DNA of 64,000 nt from Pseudophaeomoniella oleicola (lineage: Eukaryota; Ascomycota; Eurotiomycetes; Phaeomoniellales; Phaeomoniellaceae), in NCBI GenBank assembly GCA_003868215.1, contig QWDQ01000064.1, forward strand, positions 1 to 64,000, read 5' to 3'. Each line of letters opens with the position of its first letter. Position 1 is the stretch's first letter. The notes under the pieces are model-generated. The model was not told the origin of the DNA and searched no databases. It saw nothing but the letters and a program-made list of their open reading frames with translations. Both the position numbers and the translations under genes were made by a program. Shown here one piece after another: positions 55,377-64,000 of the stretch.

Positions 55377-57936
55377 AAGGCCGACAGGAGTGACCGTCCA
55401 TGGCCCAGTATGCTGCGCTGTATGGGATTAGATGAGGCTGATGGATTTTCGCGGGCTTTCGCAAAGCTTCGACGTCAACTACTGGCGGTCCTTGAGACGA
55501 TTAGGATCCTCCATTTCTATTCGGGTTATAGCCCAGCCTAGTTGATAAGATGAGTCAAGGGGGTTTTGGCCGACCGTGCAGGGCGACCATATCATTAATT
55601 GCGTCGTTGGATGTTCAAGAGGTGATTGCGTGGCAGATCCCAGCGAGTTTGCATCTCACTTGTTTTGATATTATGATACTGGAGGGAAAATGGGAAAGGG
55701 CATCCCAGTGTGAAGCCAGGCGTTTCATCCGAGCAAAATGTGTATTCGGGTGTGCTAAGTTATATGAGGGTATTCGTATTTCCCCATGCGTTAACGGCTC
55801 ATGACGCAGATCACGAGTGTATTCGATCCTCTTCTCAGTGTATTCACTTTTGGGTTTACCACCTATCGTCATTCCTGCCTCTTAGCTCCATCTTCCCATC
55901 GTGCAGCGGCTCGGTGGGTTGGGACGAAAGGCAACTCATATGCGTGAATGATGATGATGACTAGAGGATCTTTCCAACACGTCGTTGTACCACCAGCGAA
56001 CGGAACGCAACACCGGATATCATGTTCAGTTCCATATACTTTCCAGGTCAAGCAGCTCGATTAAAGCTGTGAGTGTGACCTGAGGAGTTTGCGCGGGGAA
56101 AAGCGAACTACAACTGTTTTGAGAAAAGTCCACGAGCGAAGTCAAAACGCCACCAGCATCAAGAAATGGCACACGTGAAGCTGCAGAGACTTCTGGTATG
56201 CTGCGGTTTAAGGAAAGTTGGTTCACTGCTTGCTATTTTGCATTTGTGGCTGATTGAAAGACCTCGTGACACGGCGGGTGTACATTGCAGGCTGTAGATG
56301 AACGAGCTATTGTTGCTGAGATCTCTCACCGTGGTTCCTGCCATGAAATGATCATCATTGCTGGCATTAGAGGGGTAGGCAGTTGTTCTTGATCTGTTTC
56401 GATGACTGCGATTACTCTACGGTCTCCTCTGTCGAGTCAACGACGTCGGCAAGTCACAGAGGAAGAGGAGGCTCATCGGTCTTCTCAACGTACGTGTTCA
56501 CAGTGTTTTCCTATGTACCAAAAAAGATCTCGTACCTGGAACTAGGCTTTCCCTCATTCCTTCTTTAGTGGATGGAGTATGTCTAGACCGTAGACTACCA
56601 TCATCTGACAAGCTCGCAAGCCATGGAAGAGAGGAGACCAGGAACATGAGACAAAATATCTCTTGCCTTGCATTTGCTGAGTAGGGCCAAACAGGGCCGA
56701 TATGATGGACGGAATTGGGAGATGACACAGGATGCCGAGAGTATTGCGTGTTTTTTCTCTTGTTTTCTCTTGCAATGAGACATCTCGATGAGGTGGTTCT
56801 TTTCTTTGGTTCCTTTCTCTTGTTCTATCGTCATTATTAACGCCAACCAGACTAGGAGCATAGCCATTCGAGCGTCATTGCTCCACCCGGTCTTGCGAAT
56901 CTGTGGGTATAGAATCTGTGGATAGAATCTGTGGGAATGCGTTCAGTGGAATGGCCGGTAGTTGCATGATTAGGTGCTCAGGTGTGCATAGAATAATCGT
57001 GAATTAGTTAAAACTGGCTGCCTCAAGTTGGTTAAGTCGAGCTAAATATCTTCGCTAAACCGCCGGTGAGAGAGCTCCTATTCCTCTTTCAGTGGCGATT
57101 CGAGTTACTCAAGGTCACTCACTCTAGCTTACCTCCTCTCCTACGTATTAGTACTTCAGAGGAATTCTCTGGTGGTGGCTTTACCCGGGGCACATCATCA
57201 CAGGCACCATCGCCCCTATGAAAATAGAAAATAGGCGGCAAGTTAGCTAGATCGAAACCAGTTAAGGGCAGGTCCATTTCCCCAATCGTCAGTCTTTGGA
57301 TTTCATCACTGCCATTTGACTGGCTGATGTGATTTGTATGACTTAACCGGTCTGTTCTTACTTTACGTGTTAAAAAAAAAAGATAGTGAATTAATGTACT
57401 ACGTAGTATCCCCAAAAAGACCCCTGCCCTTCTTCCCCCATTGAAAGGTTGAGGTATCTTACGTGCTTTCTCATATGAAACCTCGATTCTTTCTTCTCAA
57501 AACACAGCACAGCACATTCACCTGAACATCTCCTACTTCTTCAAATCGTAACATCACAGACCGTCTCATCGTCTTATCTCACATACTCATCTTTTCCTTG
57601 TCTACTCATAGCGTCGCCAGAAGACTGCGTCATCTCTCAATTTTCCGTCAAAAGCGATCGTCACAGCTTGGTTCCCGTGACGTCGTATCTACAGTGTCTA
57701 TTTCTTTCTTTTGCTGGTAAGTTCTATTGGAAGACATCCTCGGTTTTGAACCCCTGGGAACAATTCTGAGCTGCAACTGGCCAGCGCCACGCACTCTCGC
57801 TGTCCAAGAGATCCTCTTTCCATTTCATAGAGATCAATGAACCTCCACAAATTCGCATCCAGTTGTACGCATCTAATCATACAGAATACTGACAAGACTT
57901 CAGCTTATAGGCACTCGGTCTATCCTTTTCTTAACA
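55377..57936. other. Long intergenic region, about 2.6 kb
   Basis: No supported gene. It includes a triple AGAATCTGTGG-type microrepeat (about 56896-56935) and a long pyrimidine-rich 5' leader/promoter before Aim21 (about 57440-57715). Minus-strand frames near 56498-56867 overlap in three registers, which argues against coding. The space is large for a compact fungal genome and could hold a long 5' untranslated region with introns or a non-coding RNA. Confidence 0.5.
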
Positions 57937-60900
57937 ATGTCAACGGCGGCAGCACCGCAGATACCTCCTCGCCCGGTCCCTAAACGTCTGGAGTCCCCGA
58001 ACCGGAGTCATTACCCTCCGTCCCCTTTCAATGAGCCCCGAGGTCCCAGACGATCCATGGATCTCCCAGAGTCGGCCGCTCCAGCTCGCCCACCAAGTGT
58101 CACTATTCCATCTCTCGGAGAAGAAGGAAGAGAATACGCGGATTTGAACTACGAGGAATCAGCTCCATTGTCTCAAGTAGCGTCGAACTCTTCCACGCAG
58201 ACTCGACACATTGGTGGGAACCTCCCAATATTTGCTCCAAAACCCTCTCTTCCTTCGTCCAGCGCAAGAGCACAAGTACAACAAGTGACAAGGACTGACT
58301 CTCTCCAAGCAGCAAATCATGGCCTTGGCAGAGGCAATGAAGAAGGGGAACCCCTAACCCGCTTGAAGTCCAAGTCCAGCTTTTCCCGCCCAGGTTCGGC
58401 TGCGTCTTCGGTCGAACGTCGTCCCTCCGTACAATTCGACGAGGAACATGGGCCTGGGGGAGTGGGCCTGCGTGTGCCTATCAATCCATACGTTGGTGAC
58501 GTTCAGGCTCCGACGCCGGCCCCCGAATCGTATATGACCCCTGCAGCCGGTGGTCCTCCGGAACGCAAGCGACATCAGCGCACAAAGAGTGGCAGGGAGG
58601 TCTTTCTTCCACCCGATAGTTATGGTCTCCATGGCCACGGTCTGATTCCTCAGGACAAGTTCGAAAAGGACTGGTACGCTAAGCACCCAGATGCGCTTCA
58701 GCGAGAAAAGGAAGAAGGCTACTATCACGGTATCGGCAGCGGTCGTGGAGAAGCAGCCTTGAGTAGTGAGGAACTGAATAAGCTTGTCCGCGATACGCCT
58801 AGCCGCGGCGCAGGCTTTGGTACGTCCTCAGTTGCGGCCCTTGAAAAAATGGGATCTGTACTAACGCTGCTGACAGGAACCAAACCTAGTATTCCAGCAT
58901 ATCCCGATGAACAGATTGGCTACCTTGCCTCTGACCAGTACTCATCCCGCGTTGTCTCGCCTCAACCAACTGGTGGCCTCTACAAGCTTCAGTCCAATCC
59001 CTCACAGCCCGTGATTGAGTCACCATTACGGAAGACCAGCTTTCCTGCAGACGTCCAAGGTAAAGATGAATTCCGCAAGTCAAGTCGTGCCGTCAGTGGG
59101 GCCTCCGATAAGGCTATGGACGACGAAGTCGACGACCAGGTGATTCATGTCGACGAACCGAGCTCGCAATACAACAACGTAAGCGGTGGTCCGGAGAGCA
59201 TTCGTGAGCACGAAAATCTGGGTCTTCATGGAGGGGATAATGGTGAGAACGGGGGCTATCTTGACGAGAATGGATACGGGGTCCCTATCCTAGCTTCGGA
59301 TGAAGTCGCCAAGGAGGGAGGGGGTGAGTTCTTGCAACCCGCCGTCCCGCCTCGCGAACGTCGAGATAGTAGCTACGATGAGTACAAAAGCGGCGAACAA
59401 ACTCCTCGCTCCCGCCCAGGCAGCCGACCTACTAGTATTCATGGCATGGCTGGTCTTGCTCGTCTTGCTTCCCGTCACGATGAACATGAACAGGTCTCTA
59501 CTCCACTTGAAGACGTTGAGGAATACGAACCCCTGTTCCCAGAAGACGAAGAATCTCAGAAACCATTGACGGCGGCTGATCGCTTCAAGCAGAGACCAGA
59601 CGCGCTCAAGCACCGTTTCCCCAGCCAGGATATTTGGGAAGATGCTCCTCCAAGTCAACATCATGTTGCTACCGTCTCTACTCCGGATGTTCCTGCTGAA
59701 GAGCAGAAATCCTGGCCGTCATCTGCCTTTGAAACCCCGGAACAAGAACGAGCACGCAAGGGAGAGGTCGGCGAAGCTGAAAAAGCAGAATTGATCCCTA
59801 CCGAGGAGCGTTTGGCGAAATCTAAGTTCGCTCCCCATCTGCGCGATGACATGCCGACAAACTCGAGGCCGGGTATGCAGAACCGGTTCCCAAGTCAGGA
59901 TGTATGGGAAGATAGCCCAGATAGTTCACATCTCGTCACAACAGTGGGCACTCCACAAGCGGACGATGTAGCATCGCCTACAGATGCCGCCCCAAAGCCA
60001 AGCATACCACCTAGGCCAGTCAACCGGAGTAAACTAGGCGAACAAGCTATGGAACCAAGTGTTGCTCCTGCACAACCATCGGTACCCACGCGCCCACCGA
60101 AACGGCTCCATCAGGTACCTCCGCCAGACGCTCAATTGACTTCCGCAGAGAACCAAGTATCTCCCGTTGAAGGCAAAAAGGGTCCTGTGTTGCCAGATAG
60201 ATCGAAGCCGCCAGTGCCTGCAAGGCCAGCCAGAAAGGAATCCGCAGATGGTCTAACGAAAACCGTTTCTGCGACGTCCGCTGGATCTGTCGGCAGTCAG
60301 GAGACAGAGACCGCCAAATCCCCAGATGTGAAGGCCAAGCCAGCGGTTCCCGCAAGGCCCGTCGGTGGCAATATTGCAAATCTGAGGGCAGGATTCCTGT
60401 CTGACCTCAATAAGAGATTGCAACTTGGTCCGCAACCAGCACCAAAAGAAGAACCGGAGCCGCCGGCAGAGATAGAAAAAGCTCCTCTGAGCGATGCGAG
60501 AAAAGGCAGAGCCAGAGGTCCTCAGAGGCGGAAGCCGGCAGCTTCACCCAGCGGTATTTCTGGGGATGCACCGTCGACGCGTTCCTTTGAAATTTCACCA
60601 CCGCAAAGTGTTTGGCAGATATCGGAAGACGATGCTCTAATCGTACATAGCCGTGAGGCCGACGCAGCTGCTCCCTCTATCTCTGAACGTCAAACCACTG
60701 GTGGTTCGGTAGATGTTCCGAAAGCTGTGCAAGCTCAAGAGGAACGGAGCCCCGAGGCACCTCCTGCACTTGCTCCTCCACTTTCCACAAATACTGCTGG
60801 GGAGAGCACAGACCCATCACTCTTGTCGACGGCCGATGCTACCCCACGGTCTGAGAAGACTGATCCTCTGGACAAATCTCCAAATACATTAGCCAAGGTG

Positions 60901-61086
60901 GCCGAATCTGACGTGGCCCCGTCTCCATTGTCCAAGGAGGTATCACCGCCTACAGAATCAACAGAGGCAATACCTACGTCAATTAGCGAGAAAGAATTGG
61001 AAGAAATGACCGCCGAGGCTGATGGAAAGCGCCATGCATCCGAAGAGGGATCGTCACCGGAACCTGCAGCGGAACCTGCAGCATAA
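57937..61086 (+). CDS. AIM21: Aim21-family actin-regulating protein
   Basis: Predicted partner of Tda2 and capping protein at cortical actin patches. A single exon of 1,049 residues, mostly disordered and rich in Pro, Ser and Glu. The start PQIPPRPVPKRLESPNRS carries the family's PPRPVP-x-R motif. Further PxxPxRP motifs (IPPRPVNRSK, VPTRPPKR, PPVPARPARK, AVPARPVGG) are potential SH3 or capping-protein contacts. A paired repeat, HRFPSQDIWEDAP...VATVSTP and NRFPSQDVWEDSP...VTTVGTP, lies near residues 555 and 650. The conserved block NIANLRAGFLSDLNKRLQLGP (about 810-830) is the family hallmark. The tail is Ala/Glu/Pro-rich. Family assignment comes from these motifs. Function in this organism is inferred from yeast. 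Confidence 0.82.
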   Translation: MSTAAAPQIPPRPVPKRLESPNRSHYPPSPFNEPRGPRRSMDLPESAAPARPPSVTIPSLGEEGREYADLNYEESAPLSQVASNSSTQTRHIGGNLPIFAPKPSLPSSSARAQVQQVTRTDSLQAANHGLGRGNEEGEPLTRLKSKSSFSRPGSAASSVERRPSVQFDEEHGPGGVGLRVPINPYVGDVQAPTPAPESYMTPAAGGPPERKRHQRTKSGREVFLPPDSYGLHGHGLIPQDKFEKDWYAKHPDALQREKEEGYYHGIGSGRGEAALSSEELNKLVRDTPSRGAGFGTSSVAALEKMGSVLTLLTGTKPSIPAYPDEQIGYLASDQYSSRVVSPQPTGGLYKLQSNPSQPVIESPLRKTSFPADVQGKDEFRKSSRAVSGASDKAMDDEVDDQVIHVDEPSSQYNNVSGGPESIREHENLGLHGGDNGENGGYLDENGYGVPILASDEVAKEGGGEFLQPAVPPRERRDSSYDEYKSGEQTPRSRPGSRPTSIHGMAGLARLASRHDEHEQVSTPLEDVEEYEPLFPEDEESQKPLTAADRFKQRPDALKHRFPSQDIWEDAPPSQHHVATVSTPDVPAEEQKSWPSSAFETPEQERARKGEVGEAEKAELIPTEERLAKSKFAPHLRDDMPTNSRPGMQNRFPSQDVWEDSPDSSHLVTTVGTPQADDVASPTDAAPKPSIPPRPVNRSKLGEQAMEPSVAPAQPSVPTRPPKRLHQVPPPDAQLTSAENQVSPVEGKKGPVLPDRSKPPVPARPARKESADGLTKTVSATSAGSVGSQETETAKSPDVKAKPAVPARPVGGNIANLRAGFLSDLNKRLQLGPQPAPKEEPEPPAEIEKAPLSDARKGRARGPQRRKPAASPSGISGDAPSTRSFEISPPQSVWQISEDDALIVHSREADAAAPSISERQTTGGSVDVPKAVQAQEERSPEAPPALAPPLSTNTAGESTDPSLLSTADATPRSEKTDPLDKSPNTLAKVAESDVAPSPLSKEVSPPTESTEAIPTSISEKELEEMTAEADGKRHASEEGSSPEPAAEPAA

Positions 61087-61623
61087 TCTTCATTTGGTAT
61101 TTGGTTTGGTGCTTGGATTTTGACAGTTGGCAGGCGTGCGGTACTATGGCCTCCGGTGGTGGTCCATATCAAGAACCCGTTGTTTTAAAAAGTCTATAGC
61201 ATTGCATGCAAGCTATCTCTAAAAGGTCTCAACGAAACTAGTCCATATCTACTCTGGAGTTCATATGGTCCGTTTCCTATGCTTTTTGAGAAGCAGGATG
61301 TCGATATGCGTAGATCTTTAGACAGTATTGTTGACTGATCCCCGAAATGGCAACATTCGGTATCAAATGGCCTTTATCTGATTGGCACTTTGATAAATCA
61401 CTTATCGGGAGATCCCCGCAGCCTTTCATCCCCCGCGACTTGTAGTGTACATGCGTGATGCAACATCATACACCTGCGCCTGGTCGTTTCCAGATAAGCT
61501 GCAATCGTAACATGTGAGTCTGCGTACAAAAATAGGACGCAATCGTCCTTGGTGAGAAAGTCCGTCTTCGTGGCACATTCGACCCTCCCTTTCATTCAAC
61601 TTCGACTTCCGCCGCCCAACATC
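61087..61623. other. Intergenic, oxidoreductase promoter
   Basis: 537 bp. The open frame of the next gene extends 75 bp upstream of its first ATG without a stop, but has no ATG there. No feature was recognised. Confidence 0.5.
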
Positions 61624-63339
61624 ATGTCACCACTCTTAACGTCCGAGTTCAGCAGTGTTGACGGTGCAAATACTCAGAAGCCGCAGCTCAACTTCCTGGT
61701 CATCGGTGCTGGCTCACGTGGCCATGCTTACGCTCAAGCGGTCACTCTTGTAACCGAGGGCACGATAGCCGCAGTGGCTGAACCTCATGCATTCAAGAGG
61801 CAGGAGTTTGGACGGACATACATCTGGGGCAAGAATGGACAGCCGAAAGAAGGGCAGGCGTTTCAAGGTTGGAGAGAATTCGTCGACTGGGAAACAGCGC
61901 GAAGGAAAGGGGCTCAGAAGCTTACGAATGGTCATGTCAACGGGAGGATACCCTCATCGCCTGCCGCAATAACGGGCGTGTTCATTTGCACACTCGACCA
62001 AACGCATGCTGAGATTATACATGCCCTAGCACCACTGAATCTACACATACTATGTGAGAAGCCCTTGGCATTATCCCTGTCAGATTGCCTAGCTATCTCG
62101 CAGTCACTGCAGCCCGAAGGCCCTTCGGTGGCTCCCACGAAGATCGTCTCTATTGGCCATGTGTTGCGCTACAGTCCTCATAACAAATTGCTTCGTCAAT
62201 TGGTACTCCGGGACAAAGTAGTTGGAGAGATCGTTTCCGTAGAGCATACGGAACCAGTGGGATGGTGGCATTTTTCGCATTCCTACGTTCGCGGGAACTG
62301 GAGGAGGGCGACGCCAGAAGCGGTCGGTACCTTGCTTACCAAGTCTTGTCACGACATTGACTTTCTCATGTGGATGATGTGCTCGCCGGCTGATGCTACA
62401 GCTGGTTCACCCCCGCATATCCCGAGCACAATCAGCTCTACCGGCCATTTAACGCATTTCCGCAAGCGAAGAAAGCCTAAAGCGGCAGGAGATGCGACCA
62501 ACTGTCTCTCATGCCCAATTGCCGAAAAAGACGCAGAGGATGGCGGTTGCAACTATTCCGCTCTGAAGATCTATCGAGATAGATGGTTAAGGAAGGAAAA
62601 GGACACCGGATGGCCCCTCAAGATCGTGGTGCCCGAGATTGAGGACATTGTGAGCTCAGCATCAACCCCTGAGAAGGGATGGAACCAAGCAGAAAAGGCT
62701 CTCCATGATCGCTTGGCAGACGATTACGACGCCGAAACGATGTCAGATGAACAGATCGCAGAGCGAAGCTGGTACGGGCGATGCGTATACGAGGCCGACA
62801 ACAACGTCATGGACGAGCAAACGGTCATGATGCGCTGGGACGAAGACGAGAACTCCTCCTCCTCAGACTCTTCTTCATCACGCGGCCCCAAAACCGCCGT
62901 CTTCCACATGACATACCCCACGCAAGCCCAATGCGAGCGCCGCGGCCGCATCTACGGCACCCACGGCGAAATCTGGTACGACTCGCGCACCATCTCGGTC
63001 TACACCTTCGCGTCCGAGCGCGTCGTCACGCACACGCTGCCCCAACAATCCGCCGAAGAAGCGAAATCGCACGGCGGTGGAGACTTTGGGCTTGCGCGGA
63101 GCTTTGTCAGTGCGGTCGCGGAGGCGAATGAGGGGAGTAGTAGTGTGAGGGAAGCGCAGCTCAAGTTCATCGGCGCGGATCTGGAGGAGATTATACGCAG
63201 TCATGCCGTGGTTTTCGCCGCGGAGGAGGCGAGGCAGACGGATCAGGTTGTGCGGTTTCCGGAGTGGTGGGCGGCGGCGGCGCAAAAGGCTGGATTTCGG
63301 GGGAGGGGAGAGGAGGTATTAAAAGGCTGTGGTGAATGA
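61624..63339 (+). CDS. Gfo/Idh/MocA-family NAD(P)-dependent oxidoreductase
   Basis: Probable sugar or polyol dehydrogenase. A single exon of 571 residues from the ATG at 61624, much longer than the 340-400 typical of the family. The Rossmann start is FLVIGAGSRGHAYAQA. VFICTLDQTHAEI and the ILCEKPLAL motif (catalytic Lys) follow, then VLRYSPHN and GGTLLTKSCHDIDFLMW-like helix with the His/Asp pair. An insertion of about 110 residues (about 285-420) holds Cys294 and Cys297 (C-LS-C) and a later Cys in GGCNYSALKIY, plus a Ser/Asp-rich run (ENSSSSDSSSS). The C-terminal part (RRGRIYGTHGEIWYDSRTISVY, GGGDFGLARSFVSAV) closes the beta sheet. Such proteins are often labelled StrI-like. The substrate is unknown. 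GC is high from about 62.9 kb. Confidence 0.88.
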   Translation: MSPLLTSEFSSVDGANTQKPQLNFLVIGAGSRGHAYAQAVTLVTEGTIAAVAEPHAFKRQEFGRTYIWGKNGQPKEGQAFQGWREFVDWETARRKGAQKLTNGHVNGRIPSSPAAITGVFICTLDQTHAEIIHALAPLNLHILCEKPLALSLSDCLAISQSLQPEGPSVAPTKIVSIGHVLRYSPHNKLLRQLVLRDKVVGEIVSVEHTEPVGWWHFSHSYVRGNWRRATPEAVGTLLTKSCHDIDFLMWMMCSPADATAGSPPHIPSTISSTGHLTHFRKRRKPKAAGDATNCLSCPIAEKDAEDGGCNYSALKIYRDRWLRKEKDTGWPLKIVVPEIEDIVSSASTPEKGWNQAEKALHDRLADDYDAETMSDEQIAERSWYGRCVYEADNNVMDEQTVMMRWDEDENSSSSDSSSSRGPKTAVFHMTYPTQAQCERRGRIYGTHGEIWYDSRTISVYTFASERVVTHTLPQQSAEEAKSHGGGDFGLARSFVSAVAEANEGSSSVREAQLKFIGADLEEIIRSHAVVFAAEEARQTDQVVRFPEWWAAAAQKAGFRGRGEEVLKGCGE

Positions 63340-63352
63340 AATAATGACTAGG

Positions 63353-63375
63353 TTTTTTTTTTTTTTTTTTTTTTT
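63353..63375. repeat. Poly(T) run, 23 bases
   Basis: An uninterrupted run of 23 T just downstream of the oxidoreductase stop codon. It lies between the oxidoreductase and the minus-strand transporter gene. Length is likely variable and prone to sequencing error. Confidence 0.95.
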
Positions 63376-63596
63376 GGAAGATTGTTTGGTAATTTTTTGT
63401 GTTGGTATATATCTAGATCTATGAATAGGTATAGGTAGGTATATAGTTCATCATCTCTATATATCCAGCAAGCAAGCCACTCACTCATACTCGCTGCCGT
63501 CCGACATATATGTCTTCGATGAGAGGGTTGAATGACCTTTTGTGGTGTGAGTGTGTGAGAGAAAAAAGTACATATATATATGTATAAAAATCCGGG

Positions 63597-64000
63597 TCAT
63601 GTCTTCGTCACTTCGTTAGTCGGTGTTATTGTAGTAGCTACACCGTCGGCGTCGCCGTCGGCAGCAGCGACCTGCGACGATGAGGAGGATGATGATTCCG
63701 CTGTCACTGCCGCTGCCACTGCTGCTTCGGCAGCTTTTTCCTTCTTCGCTTTCTTCCGCGCATCGACCCTGTCACGCCAGCCCTCGCCGAACCGAGTAGT
63801 GAACCAGATACTGATGGCACAAGATGAGAGGAATGCGGCGCTGATGGTGCTGAACCATCCGACGCCGATGCTCTGGACGGCGGGTAATACGACGGCGGAA
63901 CCGGCGGCGCCGAGCATGTATCGAGTCATGTAGTTTGCGGCGACGACTTCAGAGGATCGGCCCTTGGACTGCATCACGTCGAGGCAGTATGTGTTGAGAC
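63597..64000 (-). CDS. MFS transporter, C-terminal fragment (gene continues beyond the window)
   Basis: The reading frame enters from the window edge and stops at 63597. Visible residues LNTYCLDVMQSKGRSSEVVAAN are a loop and helix typical of the last part of DHA1-type fungal MFS transporters. Two hydrophobic segments follow (LGAAGSAVVLPAVQSIGVGWFST and ISAAFLSSCAISIWF), then a basic stretch (GEGWRDRVDARKKAKKEK) and an Ala/Ser-rich cytosolic tail ending TPTNEVTKT. The two helices fit TM11-12. The substrate cannot be told from this part. It is convergent with the oxidoreductase. Confidence 0.85.
   Translation of the reverse strand, partial: LNTYCLDVMQSKGRSSEVVAANYMTRYMLGAAGSAVVLPAVQSIGVGWFSTISAAFLSSCAISIWFTTRFGEGWRDRVDARKKAKKEKAAEAAVAAAVTAESSSSSSSQVAAADGDADGVATTITPTNEVTKT

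Noticed and set aside
58103-60601. Several antisense open frames over the Aim21 gene
   Set aside because: They are mirror frames of a low-complexity Pro/Ser/Glu-rich coding exon and show no independent motifs or promoters.

Overview
The window is the end of a chromosome from a filamentous ascomycete (Pezizomycotina). Twelve exact CCCTAA units at the left edge mark a TTAGGG-type telomere. Nearly every gene has short GT-AG introns of about 45-110 bp. The families (Zn2Cys6 regulators, Dal5-type permeases, Tvp18, Aim21, HMG-CoA synthase) are typical of such fungi. A member of Chaetothyriales or a related dimorphic or black-yeast lineage would fit the catabolic gene load, but that is a guess.

Region 1 (1-818): telomere, then an AT-rich, gene-free subtelomere made of a 53-bp tandem unit and a 122-bp block present twice. 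The two 122-bp blocks differ only by transitions, which is the signature of repeat-induced point mutation (RIP).

Region 2 (819-27878): a dense nitrogen/amine catabolism island. In order: a Zn2Cys6 regulator less than 1 kb from the telomere, an ATP-dependent 5-oxoprolinase, an allantoate-type permease, a sarcosine/fructosyl-amine oxidase relative, a second Zn2Cys6 regulator, an aldehyde dehydrogenase, a DAO-fold FAD oxidase, an amidase, an unusual protein joining a EutQ-like cupin to a class-III PLP aminotransferase, a regulator-like protein with no visible zinc cluster, a second DAO-fold FAD oxidase, and an HSL-type esterase. Together these give import, hydrolysis of amides and lactams, amine oxidation, aldehyde oxidation and transamination, with local regulators. 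The set resembles the bacterial Puu (gamma-glutamyl-putrescine) route and, in part, the methylhydantoin/sarcosine route of creatinine breakdown, but it is neither. A seven-fold repeated GTCGATA motif sits in the divergent promoter of the oxoprolinase and the permease.

Region 3 (28322-46706): sugar and peptide scavenging. Secreted GH3 beta-glucosidase, a GABA/choline-type APC permease, an intracellular GH78 alpha-rhamnosidase whose promoter carries a 42-bp tandem repeat and a CreA-like palindrome, a GNAT acetyltransferase, a nearly 2-kb gene-poor stretch, a T5orf172-RING fusion protein, a transferrin-receptor-like M28 peptidase, and a secreted SGNH/CE16-type esterase.

Region 4 (47635-64000): conserved housekeeping sequence. 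HMG-CoA synthase, an orphan Ser/Pro-rich protein, NTF2, Tvp18, Aim21, a Gfo/Idh/MocA oxidoreductase, and the C-terminal end of an MFS transporter cut by the window edge. NTF2 and Tvp18 have many tiny exons and were recovered by reading splice sites by eye. No rRNA, tRNA, CRISPR array or intact transposon was recognised. Exon boundaries were inferred by eye from GT-AG signals and family similarity recalled from memory; no database search was run.
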